Notes: generated by a model from the letters alone, not told the origin. Shown: positions 42,001 to 53,967, numbered from the stretch's first letter. The stretch is DNA of 64,000 bases from Modicisalibacter sp049808615 (GCF_049808615.1 NZ_JBNCAN010000016.1:1-64000); one strand, 5' to 3'. Numbers and translations: made by a program.

Positions 42001-43560
42001 ATGCCCTCGACATACACGCCGGCCTTCGGCGTCACTGCATCCTTGCTCAGCCTATCGCTGTTGAGCGGATGCACGTCATTACCCGAACTCGAGGACCGAC
42101 CACAATCCTCCTTCCTGCCCATCGAAGAGGCCAGGGAGACGCAACTCGGCCAGTCGGTCAGCGAACGTACGGAAGAGTATGACGGCGTCAGCGGCCTCTA
42201 TCTGCTCGACGATCCTCGCGGCGCCTTCGCCGCCAGGGCCCTGCTTGCCCAAGCCGCCGAGCGCTCCCTGGACGTGCAGTACTACATCTGGGAAAACGAC
42301 CTGACGGGAACACTGCTATTGCAGGCGCTGTACGATGCCGCCCAGCGCGGGGTTCGAGTGCGCCTGCTGCTGGACGATCTCGGCAACGGCCTTGCGGATA
42401 CCACTCTGGCGGCCCTGGCTGAGCACCCCAATGTACAGGTGCGTCTGTTCAACCCCTTCAAGCATCGCAGCCTTCCATGGATTGGCTTCGTCACGGACTT
42501 TTCCAGAACCAATCGGCGCATGCACAACAAGTCCTTCACCGCAGACAACCAGGCCACCATCGTCGGTGGACGCAATATCGGCGATGAGTATTTCGGCGCC
42601 ACCGATGGCACGCTATTTTCCGATCTCGATGTATTGGCCGTGGGGCCGGTGGTACAGGAGGTATCCGAGGATTTCGATCGTTACTGGGCCAGCGGCTCGG
42701 CCTATCCGGTAGACCGACTGTTGCCCACCGCCTCTCCCGGCGTATTGGATGAGCTATCGTCAAAAACGGCACGCATCAAGCAGCAGCAAAATGCCCAGAC
42801 CTACATCAAGGCACTCGAAGAAAACCGCACCGTCACTCAACTGCTCAGCGGCGAGCTCGATCTCGTCTGGGCTCCTACAAGACTCCTAAGCGACGATCCC
42901 GCCAAGGGACTCGGCAGGGCGCCCAAGCAAGGCCATCTGATCGATCAGCTATACGACATCATCCTGAGCAGCGAACGCTCGCTTGATATCGTGTCCGCCT
43001 ATTTCGTGCCCACCAAGCGTGGTACACGATTGCTGACCGATCTGGCCGACCAGGGTGTGAACATCAACGTGCTCACCAACTCTCTGGCCGCCACGGACGT
43101 CGCAATGGTGCACGCGGGCTATGCCAAATGGCGCAAGCCGCTACTCGACGCAGGGGTTGCACTGTACGAGATGCATGCCGGCGAAAAAAACGCGCCTCCC
43201 AGCGCCAGCCCCGGCCCCTTGAGCAGCTCCAGTTCCAGCCTGCATGCCAAGACCTTCGGCCTGGATGGCGAGACACTGTTCATCGGTTCGTTCAATTTCG
43301 ATCCGCGCTCGGCGACCTTCAACACCGAACTGGGTTTTCTGATCGAGGACCCGGGCATCGCCCAGGCCTTGCACCGCACCTTCGAGCAGGAGATCCCCAC
43401 CCGCGCCTACCGAGCCCGGCTTGACGAGAGGAGCGATCTATATTGGCTTGACCAGGAGGACGGTCAGAACAAACGCTACGACACCGAACCCAATACCTCC
43501 TGGTGGAAACGCCTGTCTGTCAGGTTCTTCGCTTTGTTGCCCATCGATTGGCTGCTGTAA
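42001..43560 (+). CDS. Phospholipase D family lipoprotein (cardiolipin synthase C-like)
   Basis: A 519-residue protein with a lipoprotein signal (SLLSLSLLSGCTSLPE) and two HKD-type active sites: RMHNKSFTADN with GGRNIGDEYFG, and SSLHAKTFGLDGETLFIGSFNFDPRS. This plan matches the YmdC/ClsC group that makes cardiolipin from phosphatidylglycerol and phosphatidylethanolamine, though those proteins are not usually lipoproteins. The AAAAGAAAAGGA stretch before ATG 42001 serves as ribosome-binding site. It converges on lolA with nine bases between. Confidence 0.88.
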   Translation: MPSTYTPAFGVTASLLSLSLLSGCTSLPELEDRPQSSFLPIEEARETQLGQSVSERTEEYDGVSGLYLLDDPRGAFAARALLAQAAERSLDVQYYIWENDLTGTLLLQALYDAAQRGVRVRLLLDDLGNGLADTTLAALAEHPNVQVRLFNPFKHRSLPWIGFVTDFSRTNRRMHNKSFTADNQATIVGGRNIGDEYFGATDGTLFSDLDVLAVGPVVQEVSEDFDRYWASGSAYPVDRLLPTASPGVLDELSSKTARIKQQQNAQTYIKALEENRTVTQLLSGELDLVWAPTRLLSDDPAKGLGRAPKQGHLIDQLYDIILSSERSLDIVSAYFVPTKRGTRLLTDLADQGVNINVLTNSLAATDVAMVHAGYAKWRKPLLDAGVALYEMHAGEKNAPPSASPGPLSSSSSSLHAKTFGLDGETLFIGSFNFDPRSATFNTELGFLIEDPGIAQALHRTFEQEIPTRAYRARLDERSDLYWLDQEDGQNKRYDTEPNTSWWKRLSVRFFALLPIDWLL

Positions 43561-43569
43561 AAGCGATCC

Positions 43570-44202
43570 TCAGCGCGACTCGCGAATTACATCCGCATTT
43601 TCGGGGATCTTGAACTCGAACTTGGCTGGGTCGATGGACTGATTGTGCTGAGGGTCCTGAAAGCTGATGGTTGTCTGCTGTCCGGTACTGTCACTCATGC
43701 GCAATCCTCTCAATTGTTCGGAATGGAAGACGAGCTTGAGTTGCTCGAACAGCGTATCGGGGCTCTTGGGTACCAAGGTGAAGGTCTCGGTGGCCCCCTG
43801 CTGCTGACGTTCCACCTCGTAATCCTTACCCAGGGCATCGGCGCTACCCGAAAGTAGCAGTGCCGGTGTGTGGGTCACCCGGGTATCCAACGGCTGAACC
43901 GTCACCTGAGCCAGGTCCGGGTCGTACAGATAGACCTCTTCGCCATCGGAGACCACCACCTGCTGGTACGGCTCATCGACTTCCCAGCGGAACTTGCCGG
44001 GACGCGATAGCCACATGGTGCCCTCGGCGCTCTGCAATCGGGAACCGGAACTATCGAGGATCTGCTGCTCGAACTCAGCGGAATAGGTTTCAAGCGGCTC
44101 GAGCAGCGTCGTCAACCGCGAGGCAGCCTGCTCGTCGGCACTCGCGGCCAGTGGCATCATCAGTGCCATTCCCATTGCTGCCAGTCTGTTTGACACCTTC
44201 AT
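43570..44202 (-). CDS. lolA: Outer-membrane lipoprotein carrier protein
   Basis: A 210-residue periplasmic chaperone that carries lipoproteins from LolCDE to LolB. It has a Sec signal (AAMGMALMMPLAASADE), the LolA core YSAEFEQQILDSSGSRLQSA and GTMWLSRPGKFRWEVDEPYQ with the conserved arginine, and VVSDGEEVYLYDPDL. AAAGGAG precedes ATG 44202, so the upstream ATG at 44223 is not used here. It follows ftsK on the same strand, as in E. coli. Confidence 0.94.
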   Translation of the reverse strand: MKVSNRLAAMGMALMMPLAASADEQAASRLTTLLEPLETYSAEFEQQILDSSGSRLQSAEGTMWLSRPGKFRWEVDEPYQQVVVSDGEEVYLYDPDLAQVTVQPLDTRVTHTPALLLSGSADALGKDYEVERQQQGATETFTLVPKSPDTLFEQLKLVFHSEQLRGLRMSDSTGQQTTISFQDPQHNQSIDPAKFEFKIPENADVIRESR

Positions 44203-44340
44203 GCCTGCTCCTTTGTTCGACATCTGACCTATGGCTGTTGATTGCCGTATCGCTTCATTGACCGCTCTATCGAGACGATGACTGTCACGAAATCACTGTT
44301 TTCTCATTGATTGCATGATTGCGCTCGCGCAGGCATTTAT

Positions 44341-47300
44341 TCAATCGCCTACCGGCGGTGGTGCCAATACCTCCCGACTCCCATTACTGCCCATCGAAGA
44401 GACGACACCGGCGGATTCCATCGACTCGACGAGCCGTGCGGCACGGTTGTAGCCGATCTTGAAGCGCCGCTGTACCGCGGAAATCGACGCGCGCCGCGAT
44501 TCGGTAACGAACATCACCGCCTCGTCATAGAGGGCATCCTGTTCCGCATCCTCGCCATCGCCACCGCCCTCGGCCTCGAGTCCGGTCAGGGCATCGGCGT
44601 TCACGCCGCCGGTGAGAATTTCCTCGATGTACTCCGGCTCACCACGACGCTTCCAGTCCTCGACGACCCGATGGACTTCGTCGTCATCGACGAAGGCGCC
44701 GTGTACCCGCGTTGGCATGCCGGAGCCCGCCGGCAGATAGAGCATGTCGCCATGGCCCAGCAGCGCCTCGGCCCCGCCCTGGTCGAGAATCGTGCGCGAA
44801 TCGACCTTGGAGGAGACCTGGAACGCCATGCGGGTCGGGATGTTGGCCTTGATCAGCCCGGTGACCACATCCACGGACGGACGCTGGGTGGCAAGAATGA
44901 GGTGAATGCCCGCGGCCCGCGCCTTCTGCGCCAGCCGTGCGATCAACTCTTCGACCTTCTTGCCGACAATCATGAACATGTCGGCGAACTCGTCGATCAC
45001 CACGACGATATAGGGCAGTTTCTCGAGTATCGGCGGCTGCTCATGCATTTGCCAGGGTTGAGGCTCCCATAGCGGGTCGGCCACCTGCGCCCCCGCCCGC
45101 TCGGCCTCATCGAGCTTGGCATTGAAGCCGGCGATGTTGCGCACGCCCATCGCCGCCATCAGCTTGTAGCGGCGCTCCATCTCCGCCACGCACCAGCGCA
45201 GGCTGTTGGCGGCCTCCTTCATGTCGGTGACCACCGGCGCGAGCAGATGCGGAATGCCGTCGTAAACCGACAACTCGAGCATCTTGGGGTCGACCATGAT
45301 CATGCGCACCTCGTCCGGCGTCGCCTTGAGCAGCATTGAAATGAGCATGGCGTTGACACCCACGGACTTGCCCGAGCCGGTAGTACCGGCCACCAGCAGG
45401 TGCGGCATCTTGCCCAGGTTGGCCACTACCGGTCCACCACCGATGTCGTGACCCAGAGCCAGGGTCAACGCCGAGCCGGGCTGCTGGAAGGCATCCGAAT
45501 CAGTGACCTCGCGCAGGCGAATCATCGCCCGATTGGGGTTGGGAATCTCGATGCCCACCGTGGGGCGACCGGGAATCACCTCGACCACCCGCACGCTCTT
45601 GACCATCAGCGAACGGGCCAGATCCTTGGCCAGATTGCTGATCTTGGAGACCTTGACCCCGGCGGCCGGTTTGATCTCGAAGCGCGTAATGACCGGCCCG
45701 GGCCAGGTCTCCACCACCTCGGCCTTGACGCCGTACTCCCGCAGCCGCGTTTCCAGCAGTTCCGCCATGTCTGCAAGTTGCTGCGGTGTGTAGTTGGGTT
45801 TCGCCGGGTCCGGCGGTGTCAGCAGACGCATCGACGGCAGATCACCATCGGGCTCGGCGGAGGGATCTCCCATCGTTGGACGCTGATTCTGTAGATGCTC
45901 CACCGTCCACAGGGCTGGCCCTTGCGGATCGGCGGTGGCTTGCCGTGCCTGCTCGGCAGTGGCGACCTGCCCAACTGTACGATCGGCTTCCTGTGCCTGC
46001 GTATCGCCGGTATCCTCGTCAGACCAGGAGGCCGTCGCCTGGGTGTCATTATCAGCCATTGACGCCGTCCCCGAGGCAGAGGTTGCATCACCCCAGGTCA
46101 GGCGGGGCTCGTCATCCGCCGCATCGTCCTGCTCATCCCATTCGTTCCAGTCGATATCCGGCGACCCTTGACGAGTCGCTGAGTGAGGCGATGACGCCGA
46201 TGACGCAAACGCGCGCGGCTCATCGGCACGCCCCGGTGGGGTCTCCCGTGTCGATTGCTCAAGTGCCGACGATTGCCGCGTCGCTGATGATGACGGGGAT
46301 GATATTGAAGGTTCAGACCGGTCAGCCTGTATTGGCCGCGCCAGGCTGGCCGGAATTCTCGGCTCCGGCGTATCGTCGCTGTGTTGCCTGGCCTGTTCTG
46401 TTCGAGGCGTCGTGGTTTGCGTATCGGATTGTGAGGGCGTAGCACTGAAAGCCGACCGGACCCGCGCTTCCTGGGTGGTATAGGCAGCCCCAGGCTGCTT
46501 GGCGGAGGGCGTCTGCGCCGGTACATCCCAGGGAATGGACGTGCCGGTGTCACGCTCGGCACGCAGAGACATGCCGCCCCCGGCAAAGGATGGCTCTTCT
46601 TGTTCGGTATCTAATCGTGGCTCCAGGCGTCTACCACCGGCCAGCGCCGGTTCAGCCTGCCAATGATCCAAACGTGGCCCCTGCCCTTTGTCACGACCAC
46701 GCCGAAACCACCGTTTCCACCAGGACGGCATCTCATCCTGATCCTGCATCGCCTCGTCGTCCAAGGCGGAATGCCGGACAGCGCGCTCTTGCCGCGGTTC
46801 GCGGTGGCGAGCCAGCTGTTCCCGGGCACCGCCGAACTGGCTCCGTAGCCAGCCCAAAAGGCGCTGCGCGCGCATTCCCAACTCATCCATGACCGTCAGC
46901 CATGACAAGCCACTGAAAAGCGGAAAACCACATAGAAAAGAGGCTAGCGCCAACAATGTCGCCCCGCGCAGGCCGACCAGTGGTACCAGCGCATCACGAA
47001 GCCCCTCTCCCAAGATGCCGCCGGCGGAGTAGGGAAGCTCGCTCGCCGAATTGTAGAAATGCAGCGCTCCCAGCGTCGTGGTCGCCAGCAGTAGCAGCAT
47101 GAATCCGCCAGCCCTGACCGCCAGCGCGGTGGAATCCCACTCCAGACGTACTTCCCGACGCCGCATCAGTCGCCAGGCGGCAAAACCCAGCATGCCCGGC
47201 CACCACAGGGCACTGGCGCCAAACAGCGAGTACAGAACATCCGCCAACCAGGCACCGATACGCCCCATCCAATTGGCAACCGCCTGCTCAGGACCACTAT

Positions 47301-47580
47301 GTGACCAGCCGGGGTCCCCAGGCGTGTAACTGAACAGCGCCAGCAGCAGGAACACACAGGCCGCCAATAGCAGAATGACGACGCCTTCCCGGGTCGAGCC
47401 TTGCAGGCGCAGACCGAAACGACGCGCTTTTTCCTTGGCCTGTGCCGTGGACTGCCGACGATTCACGGGTTTCTTCTTGACACTCAAATGATGCCCCTCT
47501 TCAACCTGCACGCCTGCTATCACCTTTCTGGGGATATTGCCTTTACGGGGAAGAACCACCCCTCTCACGCGCAGGAACAT
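44341..47580 (-). CDS. ftsK: DNA translocase FtsK
   Basis: A septum-located DNA pump of up to 1079 residues. Order: four TM helices (residues about 65-240), a long Pro/Ser/Thr/Asp/Gln-rich linker (about 250-590), the RecA-like motor with Walker [13 protein letters not shown] and Walker [12 protein letters not shown], and the C-terminal winged-helix gamma domain ([20 protein letters not shown]) that reads KOPS and activates XerCD. The start is uncertain: ATG 47580 has no ribosome-binding site, whereas TTG 47487 follows GAGGGG by six or seven bases and would give 1048 residues. Confidence 0.95.
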   Translation of the reverse strand: MFLRVRGVVLPRKGNIPRKVIAGVQVEEGHHLSVKKKPVNRRQSTAQAKEKARRFGLRLQGSTREGVVILLLAACVFLLLALFSYTPGDPGWSHSGPEQAVANWMGRIGAWLADVLYSLFGASALWWPGMLGFAAWRLMRRREVRLEWDSTALAVRAGGFMLLLLATTTLGALHFYNSASELPYSAGGILGEGLRDALVPLVGLRGATLLALASFLCGFPLFSGLSWLTVMDELGMRAQRLLGWLRSQFGGAREQLARHREPRQERAVRHSALDDEAMQDQDEMPSWWKRWFRRGRDKGQGPRLDHWQAEPALAGGRRLEPRLDTEQEEPSFAGGGMSLRAERDTGTSIPWDVPAQTPSAKQPGAAYTTQEARVRSAFSATPSQSDTQTTTPRTEQARQHSDDTPEPRIPASLARPIQADRSEPSISSPSSSATRQSSALEQSTRETPPGRADEPRAFASSASSPHSATRQGSPDIDWNEWDEQDDAADDEPRLTWGDATSASGTASMADNDTQATASWSDEDTGDTQAQEADRTVGQVATAEQARQATADPQGPALWTVEHLQNQRPTMGDPSAEPDGDLPSMRLLTPPDPAKPNYTPQQLADMAELLETRLREYGVKAEVVETWPGPVITRFEIKPAAGVKVSKISNLAKDLARSLMVKSVRVVEVIPGRPTVGIEIPNPNRAMIRLREVTDSDAFQQPGSALTLALGHDIGGGPVVANLGKMPHLLVAGTTGSGKSVGVNAMLISMLLKATPDEVRMIMVDPKMLELSVYDGIPHLLAPVVTDMKEAANSLRWCVAEMERRYKLMAAMGVRNIAGFNAKLDEAERAGAQVADPLWEPQPWQMHEQPPILEKLPYIVVVIDEFADMFMIVGKKVEELIARLAQKARAAGIHLILATQRPSVDVVTGLIKANIPTRMAFQVSSKVDSRTILDQGGAEALLGHGDMLYLPAGSGMPTRVHGAFVDDDEVHRVVEDWKRRGEPEYIEEILTGGVNADALTGLEAEGGGDGEDAEQDALYDEAVMFVTESRRASISAVQRRFKIGYNRAARLVESMESAGVVSSMGSNGSREVLAPPPVGD

Positions 47581-47728
47581 TAATTTTCCAAGGCCGATAT
47601 CATACCGAGACTGGGCGATGCAGCACAGGGGGAGAACAGACTGTAAAATAACGCTAGTCTTGCAATGACGTTGAGATCACTGCCCGAGCGCGGCAGACTA
47701 GCCAAAACGTACAGCAATATGAACCCCC

Positions 47729-48448
47729 ATGCTCCCTTGGCTTGCGCCTCACTCCGTTGGATTTCCGGACCCGCGTCGTGCTCTCGACGAGCCCAATGGC
47801 TTGCTCGCTGCAGGGGGCGAGCTCTCCCCGCAGTGGCTGATAGCTGCCTACCGCCGCGGCATCTTTCCCTGGTATTCGCAGGATCAGCCCATTCTGTGGT
47901 GGAGCCCGGACCCACGTTTGGTCCTGTTTCCCGAAGAAATCCGCATCCGCCGCAGTCTGGCCAAACGTCTGCGCAATGCAGGCTTCACGATCACCTTCGA
48001 TCAGGATTTCGAGGCGGTCATCAACGCCTGCGCCGCCGTCAGAGCCGATGCCGAAGGCACCTGGATCGGCTCGGACATGATAGATGCCTATTGTCGTCTA
48101 CACCGCTTGGGCCATGCTCACTCCATCGAGGTCTGGCAAAACTGTCGGCTAGCGGGTGGTCTTTATGGTGTTGCCCTGGGTCGCATGTTCTTCGGTGAAT
48201 CGATGTTCAGTCATGAACGCGATGCCTCCAAGGTCGCCCTGGTGCATCTGGCACGCCATCTCGAGGCACAAGGGGGCGGCCTGATCGATTGTCAGATGCA
48301 TACATCACATTTGGTCAGCCTGGGCGCCCGCGACATCGCTCGCAACGAATTCATCGACTATCTTGAGCAGTATACGGCCCAACCGGCAATCCCCTGGGAA
48401 TTGGCCGCTTCGTCGAGAATCACAGGAGGACATCACCGTGAGCAGTAG
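47729..48448 (+). CDS. aat: Leucyl/phenylalanyl-tRNA-protein transferase
   Basis: A 239-residue enzyme that adds Leu or Phe to proteins starting with Lys or Arg, creating N-degrons. Marks: FPDPRRALDEPNGLLAAGG, YRRGIFPWYS, ILWWSPDPR, and GGLYGVALGRMFFGESMFS. The start is ATG 47729. The last 11 bases overlap the GTG start of bpt. It is part of a cluster with infA, clpA and clpS. Confidence 0.95.
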   Translation: MLPWLAPHSVGFPDPRRALDEPNGLLAAGGELSPQWLIAAYRRGIFPWYSQDQPILWWSPDPRLVLFPEEIRIRRSLAKRLRNAGFTITFDQDFEAVINACAAVRADAEGTWIGSDMIDAYCRLHRLGHAHSIEVWQNCRLAGGLYGVALGRMFFGESMFSHERDASKVALVHLARHLEAQGGGLIDCQMHTSHLVSLGARDIARNEFIDYLEQYTAQPAIPWELAASSRITGGHHREQ

Positions 48449-49175
48449 CGCTCCACCGCAGCCGACGCGGGATCTGCGCTTCTTTCTGACCGTCCCGCAT
48501 GAATGCAGTTACTTGCCCGGTCGCGAGGCGACCACGCTGTTTCTCGATCCCCAGGAATCGCCTGGCCAGGGGGTCTACGATGCGTTGGGATTACTGGGTT
48601 TCCGACGCAGCGGACGACACCTGTATCGGCCTCACTGCGAGGGCTGTAGCGCTTGTATTTCGGTGCGCATCCCCGTGGATGATTTCGTGCCCAGCCGTAC
48701 TCAGCGTAAGCTGATGCGTCGCAATGCGGATCTTGAGATACTTGAGCGCCCAGCGGTCTTTGATGCCGAGCATTATGCCTTGTATGCACGCTATATTCGT
48801 GCCCGCCATGCGGATGGAGACATGTACCCGCCAAGCCATGAGCAATACCGGACCTTCCTCACTCTCGAACACCCCTATGCCCGCTTGCTCGAGTTTCGTC
48901 TCGAGGAAAAGTTGCTCGCCGTTACCGCCATCGATCTGCTTAGCCATGGCCTTTCCGCCATTTACACCTTTTTCGATCCGAGTGTCGTCCATGAACGGCG
49001 CTCGCTAGGTACCTTTGCCGTACTCAGCCAGGTCAAATTGGCTCAGGCACGCGGGCTGCCTCACGTCTATCTCGGCTACTGGATACGTGAAGCACCCAAG
49101 ATGAACTATAAACGTGCTTTCAAGCCCCTCGAATTTCTCAATGGACGTCACTGGCGGCGGACGATCCCCGTATGA
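48438..49175 (+). CDS. bpt: Aspartate/glutamate leucyltransferase (ATE1-like)
   Basis: A 245-residue enzyme that adds Leu to proteins with N-terminal Asp or Glu. The family-specific cysteine cluster is HCEGCSACISVRI; later marks are MYPPSHEQYRTFL, YTFFDP and YLGYWIREAPKMNYK. AGGAGGA stands seven bases before GTG 48438; the longer frame to 48363 lies inside aat. With Aat it widens the substrate range of the bacterial N-degron pathway. Confidence 0.94.
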   Translation: MSSSAPPQPTRDLRFFLTVPHECSYLPGREATTLFLDPQESPGQGVYDALGLLGFRRSGRHLYRPHCEGCSACISVRIPVDDFVPSRTQRKLMRRNADLEILERPAVFDAEHYALYARYIRARHADGDMYPPSHEQYRTFLTLEHPYARLLEFRLEEKLLAVTAIDLLSHGLSAIYTFFDPSVVHERRSLGTFAVLSQVKLAQARGLPHVYLGYWIREAPKMNYKRAFKPLEFLNGRHWRRTIPV

Positions 49176-49313
49176 TCAGCGGTTTTTTGCCATGACGCCC
49201 AGCATGCGGCACAATATCAGGCTATCTTGAACAGCAAAGACGGCATGATTATGAGCTGTTCTAGCGAATCGCATCACCAAGACTATCTGACAACCACCTG
49301 AGGAAAAGCCTAG

Positions 49314-49532
49314 ATGGCGAGAGAAGATCATATCGAAATGGAAGGTGTCGTCGTCGACACTCTGCCCAACACCATGTTTCGCGTCGAATTAGAGAACGGT
49401 CACGTAGTAACGGCTCATATTTCGGGCAAGATGCGCAAGAACTACATTCGCATCTTGACAGGGGACAAGGTCAAGGTGGAATTGACACCCTACGATCTAT
49501 CGAAAGGGCGTATTGTTTACCGCTCGCGTTAA
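49314..49532 (+). CDS. infA: Translation initiation factor IF-1
   Basis: A 72-residue OB-fold protein that binds the 30S A site. The sequence [20 protein letters not shown] and [19 protein letters not shown] is nearly identical to other gammaproteobacterial IF-1. GAGGAAAAG precedes ATG 49314. The 138-base gap from bpt leaves room for its own promoter. Confidence 0.97.
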   Translation: MAREDHIEMEGVVVDTLPNTMFRVELENGHVVTAHISGKMRKNYIRILTGDKVKVELTPYDLSKGRIVYRSR

Positions 49533-49581
49533 CGTATCTTTACGAACACGACTCTCGACACAATTTCATTGCAGCGCCATA

Positions 49582-49609
49582 GAAAAACGCCCTATCGTCG
49601 ATAGAGCGT
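49582..49609 (-). terminator. Rho-independent terminator of clpA
   Basis: On the minus strand a roughly 10-bp stem (one mismatch; GATAG/CTATC core) is followed by TTTTT. It lies between the convergent infA and clpA genes and may work in both directions. Confidence 0.7.
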
Positions 49610-49707
49610 CTTGTCATTGACGAACTTGTTGATGAAACACTCGGCTTGAGTGACCTGTACGGCGATTCATACCGCACAGGCCACTTAGCTCTTGCAAGGA
49701 TTCTGGA

Positions 49708-51972
49708 TCAGGCCAGTTCCGCCTCCGTGGCCAGATGCAGCTCATCGCCATCCACCGTGACGTGAACCACCCCTCCGTTTTCCGCCAGTTCTCCGAACAG
49801 GATCATCTCCGCCAGCGGCTTCTTCAGTTTTTCCTGAAGCACCCGTGCCATGGGGCGTGCGCCCATCTCTGGATCGTAGCCCTTTTCCGCCAACCAGGCC
49901 CGAGCCTGCTCGTCGACATCGAGTTGAACCCGTTTCTCGTCGAGTTGCGCCTGTAGCTCGACCAGGAACTTGTCGACGACGTTGCGCACAATGGAGGGTG
50001 CGAGGCCGTGGAACTGAATGATGCCATCCAGACGGTTACGGAATTCCGGAGTGAAGGTCTTGCGGATGATCTCCATGCCATCGCTAGAGTGATCCTGAGA
50101 CTGGAAGCCGATGGAACGACGTGAAATCTGTTCCGCCCCGGCATTCGAGGTCATGATCACGATGACATGACGGAAATCCGCCTCACGCCCGTTGTTGTCG
50201 GTCAAGCGGCCATGATCCATGACCTGCAGCAGCAGGTTGAAGACCTCGGGATGCGCCTTCTCGATCTCGTCGAGCAACAACACGCAGTGCGGCTGTTTGG
50301 TGATCGCCTCGGTCAACAGACCACCCTGGTCGTAGCCGACATAGCCCGGGGGCGCACCGATCAAGCGTGAAACGGTGTGCCGCTCCATGTACTCGGACAT
50401 GTCGAAACGCACCAGCTCAATGCCCATCAGCAGTGCAAGCTGACGCGCCACCTCAGTCTTACCCACCCCGGTCGGCCCGGCGAACAGGAAGCTACCCACC
50501 GGTTTGTCGGGAGACTTGAGCCCGGCCCGAGACAGCTTGATGGCTGCAGACAGGCTCTGGATGGCTTCGTCCTGACCGAACACCAGCATCTTGAGATCCC
50601 GCTCCAGATTCGACAGCAGCTTGCGATCGGAGCTGGACACGCTCTTCGGCGGAATGCGCGCAATCGATGCGACGATCGCCTCGACCTGCTCGACATCGAT
50701 GGTGGGTACCCGCATCTCGATCGGCAATAACCGCTGATGAGCACCCGCCTCATCGATCACGTCGATAGCCTTGTCCGGCAAGTGGCGATCGTTGATGTAA
50801 CGATCCGCCAGACGCACAGCGCTATCCAGCGCGGAATCGGTGTACTTGAGCTGATGGTGTTCCTCGAAGCGCCCACGCAACCCCTTGAGAATGCGTATGG
50901 TGTCTTCGACGGAAGGCTCCACCACATCGACCTTCTGGAAACGCCGTGCCAGCGCCCGATCCTTTTCGAAGATGCCGCGGAACTCCTGGAAGGTGGTCGA
51001 GCCAATACAGCGCAACTCACCGGATGAGAGCAGCGGCTTGAGCAGGTTCGAGGCGTCCATCACCCCTCCGGAGGCCGCACCGGCACCAATCACCGTGTGG
51101 ATCTCATCGATGAACAGGATCGAGTTGGGCTGCTTCTTGAGCTCCGCCAACAGGCTCTTCAGGCGCTTCTCGAAGTCGCCGCGATACTTGGTGCCGGCCA
51201 GCAGCGCACCCATGTCCAGGGAATAGACCACGGCGTCGCTGATCACATCCGGCACATCCTCCTCGACGATGCGCTTGGCCAGCCCCTCGGCGATGGCGGT
51301 CTTGCCGACCCCGGCCTCACCTACCAGCAACGGGTTGTTCTTGCGCCGGCGCGCCAGGATCTGCACCGTGCGCTCGAGCTCGTGATCGCGTCCGATCAAG
51401 GGATCGATCTTGCCCAGACGGGCTTGCTCGTTGAGGTTGGTCGCATAGCCGGTCAGTGGGTGCGTATTGCCTTCGCTCATACCTTCTTCACCCTCCTCGG
51501 CATCCTGGGAGGGCGAGGAGGGCTGACCATGCCCCGCCACCTTGGAGATACCATGCGCGATGTAGTTGACGGCATCCACGCGGGCCACGTTCTGCTGCTT
51601 GAGGAAGTAGACCGCCTGGCTCTCCTGCTCGGAGAAGATCGCCACCAGCACGTTGGCGCCGGTCACTTCACTCTTGCCGGAGGATTGCACATGGAAGACA
51701 GCGCGCTGGAGGACACGCTGGAACCCCAGGGTCGGCTGGGTCTCACGATCCTCCTGACCCTCGGGAATCAGCGGCGTGGTGGAGTTGATGAAGTCCTGCA
51801 GGTCCGAGCGCAACTTATCCAGGTTGGCTCCGCAGGCACGCAGCACATCCGCCGCGGAGGCGTTATCCAATAGGGCCAACAGCAGATGCTCAACGGTCAT
51901 GAATTCATGACGCTTGGAGCGCGCCACCGTGAAGGCCGTATTAAGGGTTAATTCAAGTTCTTTGCTCAGCAT
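49708..51972 (-). CDS. clpA: ATP-dependent Clp protease ATP-binding subunit ClpA
   Basis: A 754-residue AAA+ unfoldase that feeds ClpP. Order: N domain ([20 protein letters not shown], residues 1-145), first AAA with Walker [14 protein letters not shown], second AAA with [13 protein letters not shown] and the ClpP-docking IGF loop (RRSIGFQSQ). GGGGA precedes ATG 51972; the longer frame to 52026 has no such site. It follows clpS on the same strand by 96 bases. Confidence 0.96.
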   Translation of the reverse strand: MLSKELELTLNTAFTVARSKRHEFMTVEHLLLALLDNASAADVLRACGANLDKLRSDLQDFINSTTPLIPEGQEDRETQPTLGFQRVLQRAVFHVQSSGKSEVTGANVLVAIFSEQESQAVYFLKQQNVARVDAVNYIAHGISKVAGHGQPSSPSQDAEEGEEGMSEGNTHPLTGYATNLNEQARLGKIDPLIGRDHELERTVQILARRRKNNPLLVGEAGVGKTAIAEGLAKRIVEEDVPDVISDAVVYSLDMGALLAGTKYRGDFEKRLKSLLAELKKQPNSILFIDEIHTVIGAGAASGGVMDASNLLKPLLSSGELRCIGSTTFQEFRGIFEKDRALARRFQKVDVVEPSVEDTIRILKGLRGRFEEHHQLKYTDSALDSAVRLADRYINDRHLPDKAIDVIDEAGAHQRLLPIEMRVPTIDVEQVEAIVASIARIPPKSVSSSDRKLLSNLERDLKMLVFGQDEAIQSLSAAIKLSRAGLKSPDKPVGSFLFAGPTGVGKTEVARQLALLMGIELVRFDMSEYMERHTVSRLIGAPPGYVGYDQGGLLTEAITKQPHCVLLLDEIEKAHPEVFNLLLQVMDHGRLTDNNGREADFRHVIVIMTSNAGAEQISRRSIGFQSQDHSSDGMEIIRKTFTPEFRNRLDGIIQFHGLAPSIVRNVVDKFLVELQAQLDEKRVQLDVDEQARAWLAEKGYDPEMGARPMARVLQEKLKKPLAEMILFGELAENGGVVHVTVDGDELHLATEAELA

Positions 51973-52068
51973 GGCAGTCCCCTTTTCGCCGCGTCGGGCA
52001 TCGTCGGCACTTTCACAATCGGGCACATCGGGGCTTTTGGCAACCCCTGACTGTCGCGTTGCCAGGCG

Positions 52069-52431
52069 TCAGTCGGCCCTGTCGATATCGCACAGCAATG
52101 GATGTTGGCATTCTCGCGCGTAATCGTTGACCAGATGACTCTTGGTCTCGGCAATATCGCGGGTGAAGATGCCACAAGTCGCTTTGCCTTGAGTATGCAC
52201 CGCCAGCATAACCTGTACGGCCTTCTCGCTATTCATGTAGAAGAACGTTTGCAAGACCTCTACGACAAACTCCATGGGCGTGAAATCGTCGTTATGCAAG
52301 ATCACCTTGAAACGCGGTGGTTCTTCCAGTTCCGGGTCCGCCGGTCTGACCGAAACATCACCCTCGGTATCCTCTTGCGTACCGGGAGGACGCGTCATCC
52401 CTCCCCAGAAAGGCATTACCTCGGCGGTCAT
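52069..52431 (-). CDS. clpS: ClpS adaptor
   Basis: A 120-residue adaptor that hands N-degron substrates to ClpA. The binding pocket is in [20 protein letters not shown], and [20 protein letters not shown] holds the conserved core. The N-terminal 40 residues are polar and flexible, as usual. ATG 52431 is preceded by TGAGAG; ATG 52458 upstream in the same frame has no site. Confidence 0.94.
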   Translation of the reverse strand: MTAEVMPFWGGMTRPPGTQEDTEGDVSVRPADPELEEPPRFKVILHNDDFTPMEFVVEVLQTFFYMNSEKAVQVMLAVHTQGKATCGIFTRDIAETKSHLVNDYARECQHPLLCDIDRAD

Positions 52432-52578
52432 TGATAATCTCTCATCTTTATTGAACATAAGAGGCTGAATCCATCATTACAAGCCGAAGTGCACTCAACG
52501 CTGTCAATTAGACGTGGAGAAACACTCAGGGTTCACTTGAAAGATGCGTCCCGAGGGGCGACCTTGCAAGGGAAAAAC

Positions 52579-52611
52579 GAAAAAACCCCCGAACGCGGTA
52601 CGAACGGGGGT
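52579..52611 (-). terminator. Rho-independent terminator of icd
   Basis: On the minus strand the 7-bp stem ACCCCCG / CGGGGGT is followed by TTTTTTCG, 19 bases after the icd stop. Confidence 0.88.
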
Positions 52612-52629
52612 CGCGTTTCAGCGTCAATA

Positions 52630-53886
52630 TTACATGTTATCGGCAACCGCCTGGCCAAATTCAGAGCACTTGAGCAATACGGCCTTCTCCATCACACGGT
52701 GAAAGTCATAGGTGACCTCGCCTTTGGCAATGGCCTTTTCCATACCCTTGAGCACCAGATCCGCAGCCTCGACCCAGCCCATGTGACGCAACATCATCTC
52801 GGCGGAGAGAATCAGCGAGCCGGGATTGACCTTGTCCTGGCCAGCATACTTGGGCGCGGTGCCGTGAGTCGCTTCGAACATCGCCACCGCATCGGACAGG
52901 TTGGCCCCCGGGGCGATGCCGATGCCACCGACTTCCGCCGCCAGGGCGTCGGAAAGATAGTCACCGTTGAGATTCAGCGTGGCGATAACGTCGTATTCCG
53001 CCGGGCGCAGCAGAATCTGCTGCAGCATCGCGTCGGCGATGACATCCTTGACCACGACCTCTTTCCCGCTGTTGGGGTTTTTGAAGGTCATCCAGGGGCC
53101 GCCATCTAGAGGCTCGGCACCGAACTCTTCCTTCGCCACCTGGTAGCCCCAATCCTTGAAGGCCCCCTCGGTGAACTTCATGATATTGCCCTTGTGCACG
53201 AAGGTCAGCGAATCACGATCGTTGTCAACGGTGTACTGCAAGGCCTGACGCACCAGACGCTTGGTCCCTTCCTCGGAAACCGGCTTGACGCCGATGCCGC
53301 ACTGCTCGGGGAAGCGAATGTTGGTGACACCCATCTCTTCGCGCAGAAACTTGATCACCTTCTCGGCTTCCGCGGAACCCGCCTGCCACTCGATACCGGC
53401 ATAGATATCTTCGGAGTTCTCGCGAAAGATGACCATATCCACGTCCTGGGGGCCCTTGACCGGACTGGGCACACCTTCGAACCAGCGCACCGGACGCAGA
53501 CAGACGTACAGATCGAGTTTCTGACGCAGCGCCACGTTCAGCGAGCGAATACCGCCACCCACGGGTGTGGTCAATGGGCCCTTGATGGACACCACGTACT
53601 CCTTGACCGCCTCCAGGGTTTCCTCGGGAAGCCAAGTGTCCGCATCATAGACTTGGGTGGCCTTCTCGCCGGCATAGACTTCCATCCAGTGAATCTTGCG
53701 CTCACCGTTGTAGGCTTTCTGGACGGCCGCATCGATAGCGATCTTCATGGCCGGCGTGACGTCGGCACCAATCCCATCCCCTTCGATGAACGGGATGATC
53801 GGCTCGTTAGGCACGTTCAGGGTATCGTCGGCGTTGACGGTAATCTTTTCGCCGCCTTCAGGAACGACGATTTTCTGGAATCCCAT
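52630..53886 (-). CDS. icd: NADP-dependent isocitrate dehydrogenase
   Basis: A 418-residue TCA-cycle enzyme of the dimeric E. coli type. The signature is [40 protein letters not shown] holds the substrate serine that AceK phosphorylates in E. coli, so such control is possible. Full length. The aceA gene for the competing glyoxylate branch lies 6.6 kb away. Divergent from rluE as in E. coli. Confidence 0.97.
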   Translation of the reverse strand: MGFQKIVVPEGGEKITVNADDTLNVPNEPIIPFIEGDGIGADVTPAMKIAIDAAVQKAYNGERKIHWMEVYAGEKATQVYDADTWLPEETLEAVKEYVVSIKGPLTTPVGGGIRSLNVALRQKLDLYVCLRPVRWFEGVPSPVKGPQDVDMVIFRENSEDIYAGIEWQAGSAEAEKVIKFLREEMGVTNIRFPEQCGIGVKPVSEEGTKRLVRQALQYTVDNDRDSLTFVHKGNIMKFTEGAFKDWGYQVAKEEFGAEPLDGGPWMTFKNPNSGKEVVVKDVIADAMLQQILLRPAEYDVIATLNLNGDYLSDALAAEVGGIGIAPGANLSDAVAMFEATHGTAPKYAGQDKVNPGSLILSAEMMLRHMGWVEAADLVLKGMEKAIAKGEVTYDFHRVMEKAVLLKCSEFGQAVADNM

Positions 53887-53967
53887 TGATGACTCCCTGT
53901 GCTGTAATCAGTAGAACCGGCAGTATAGCATCGCCCCACGGACCCGGAGTAGGCTTTGCCCTTACGG

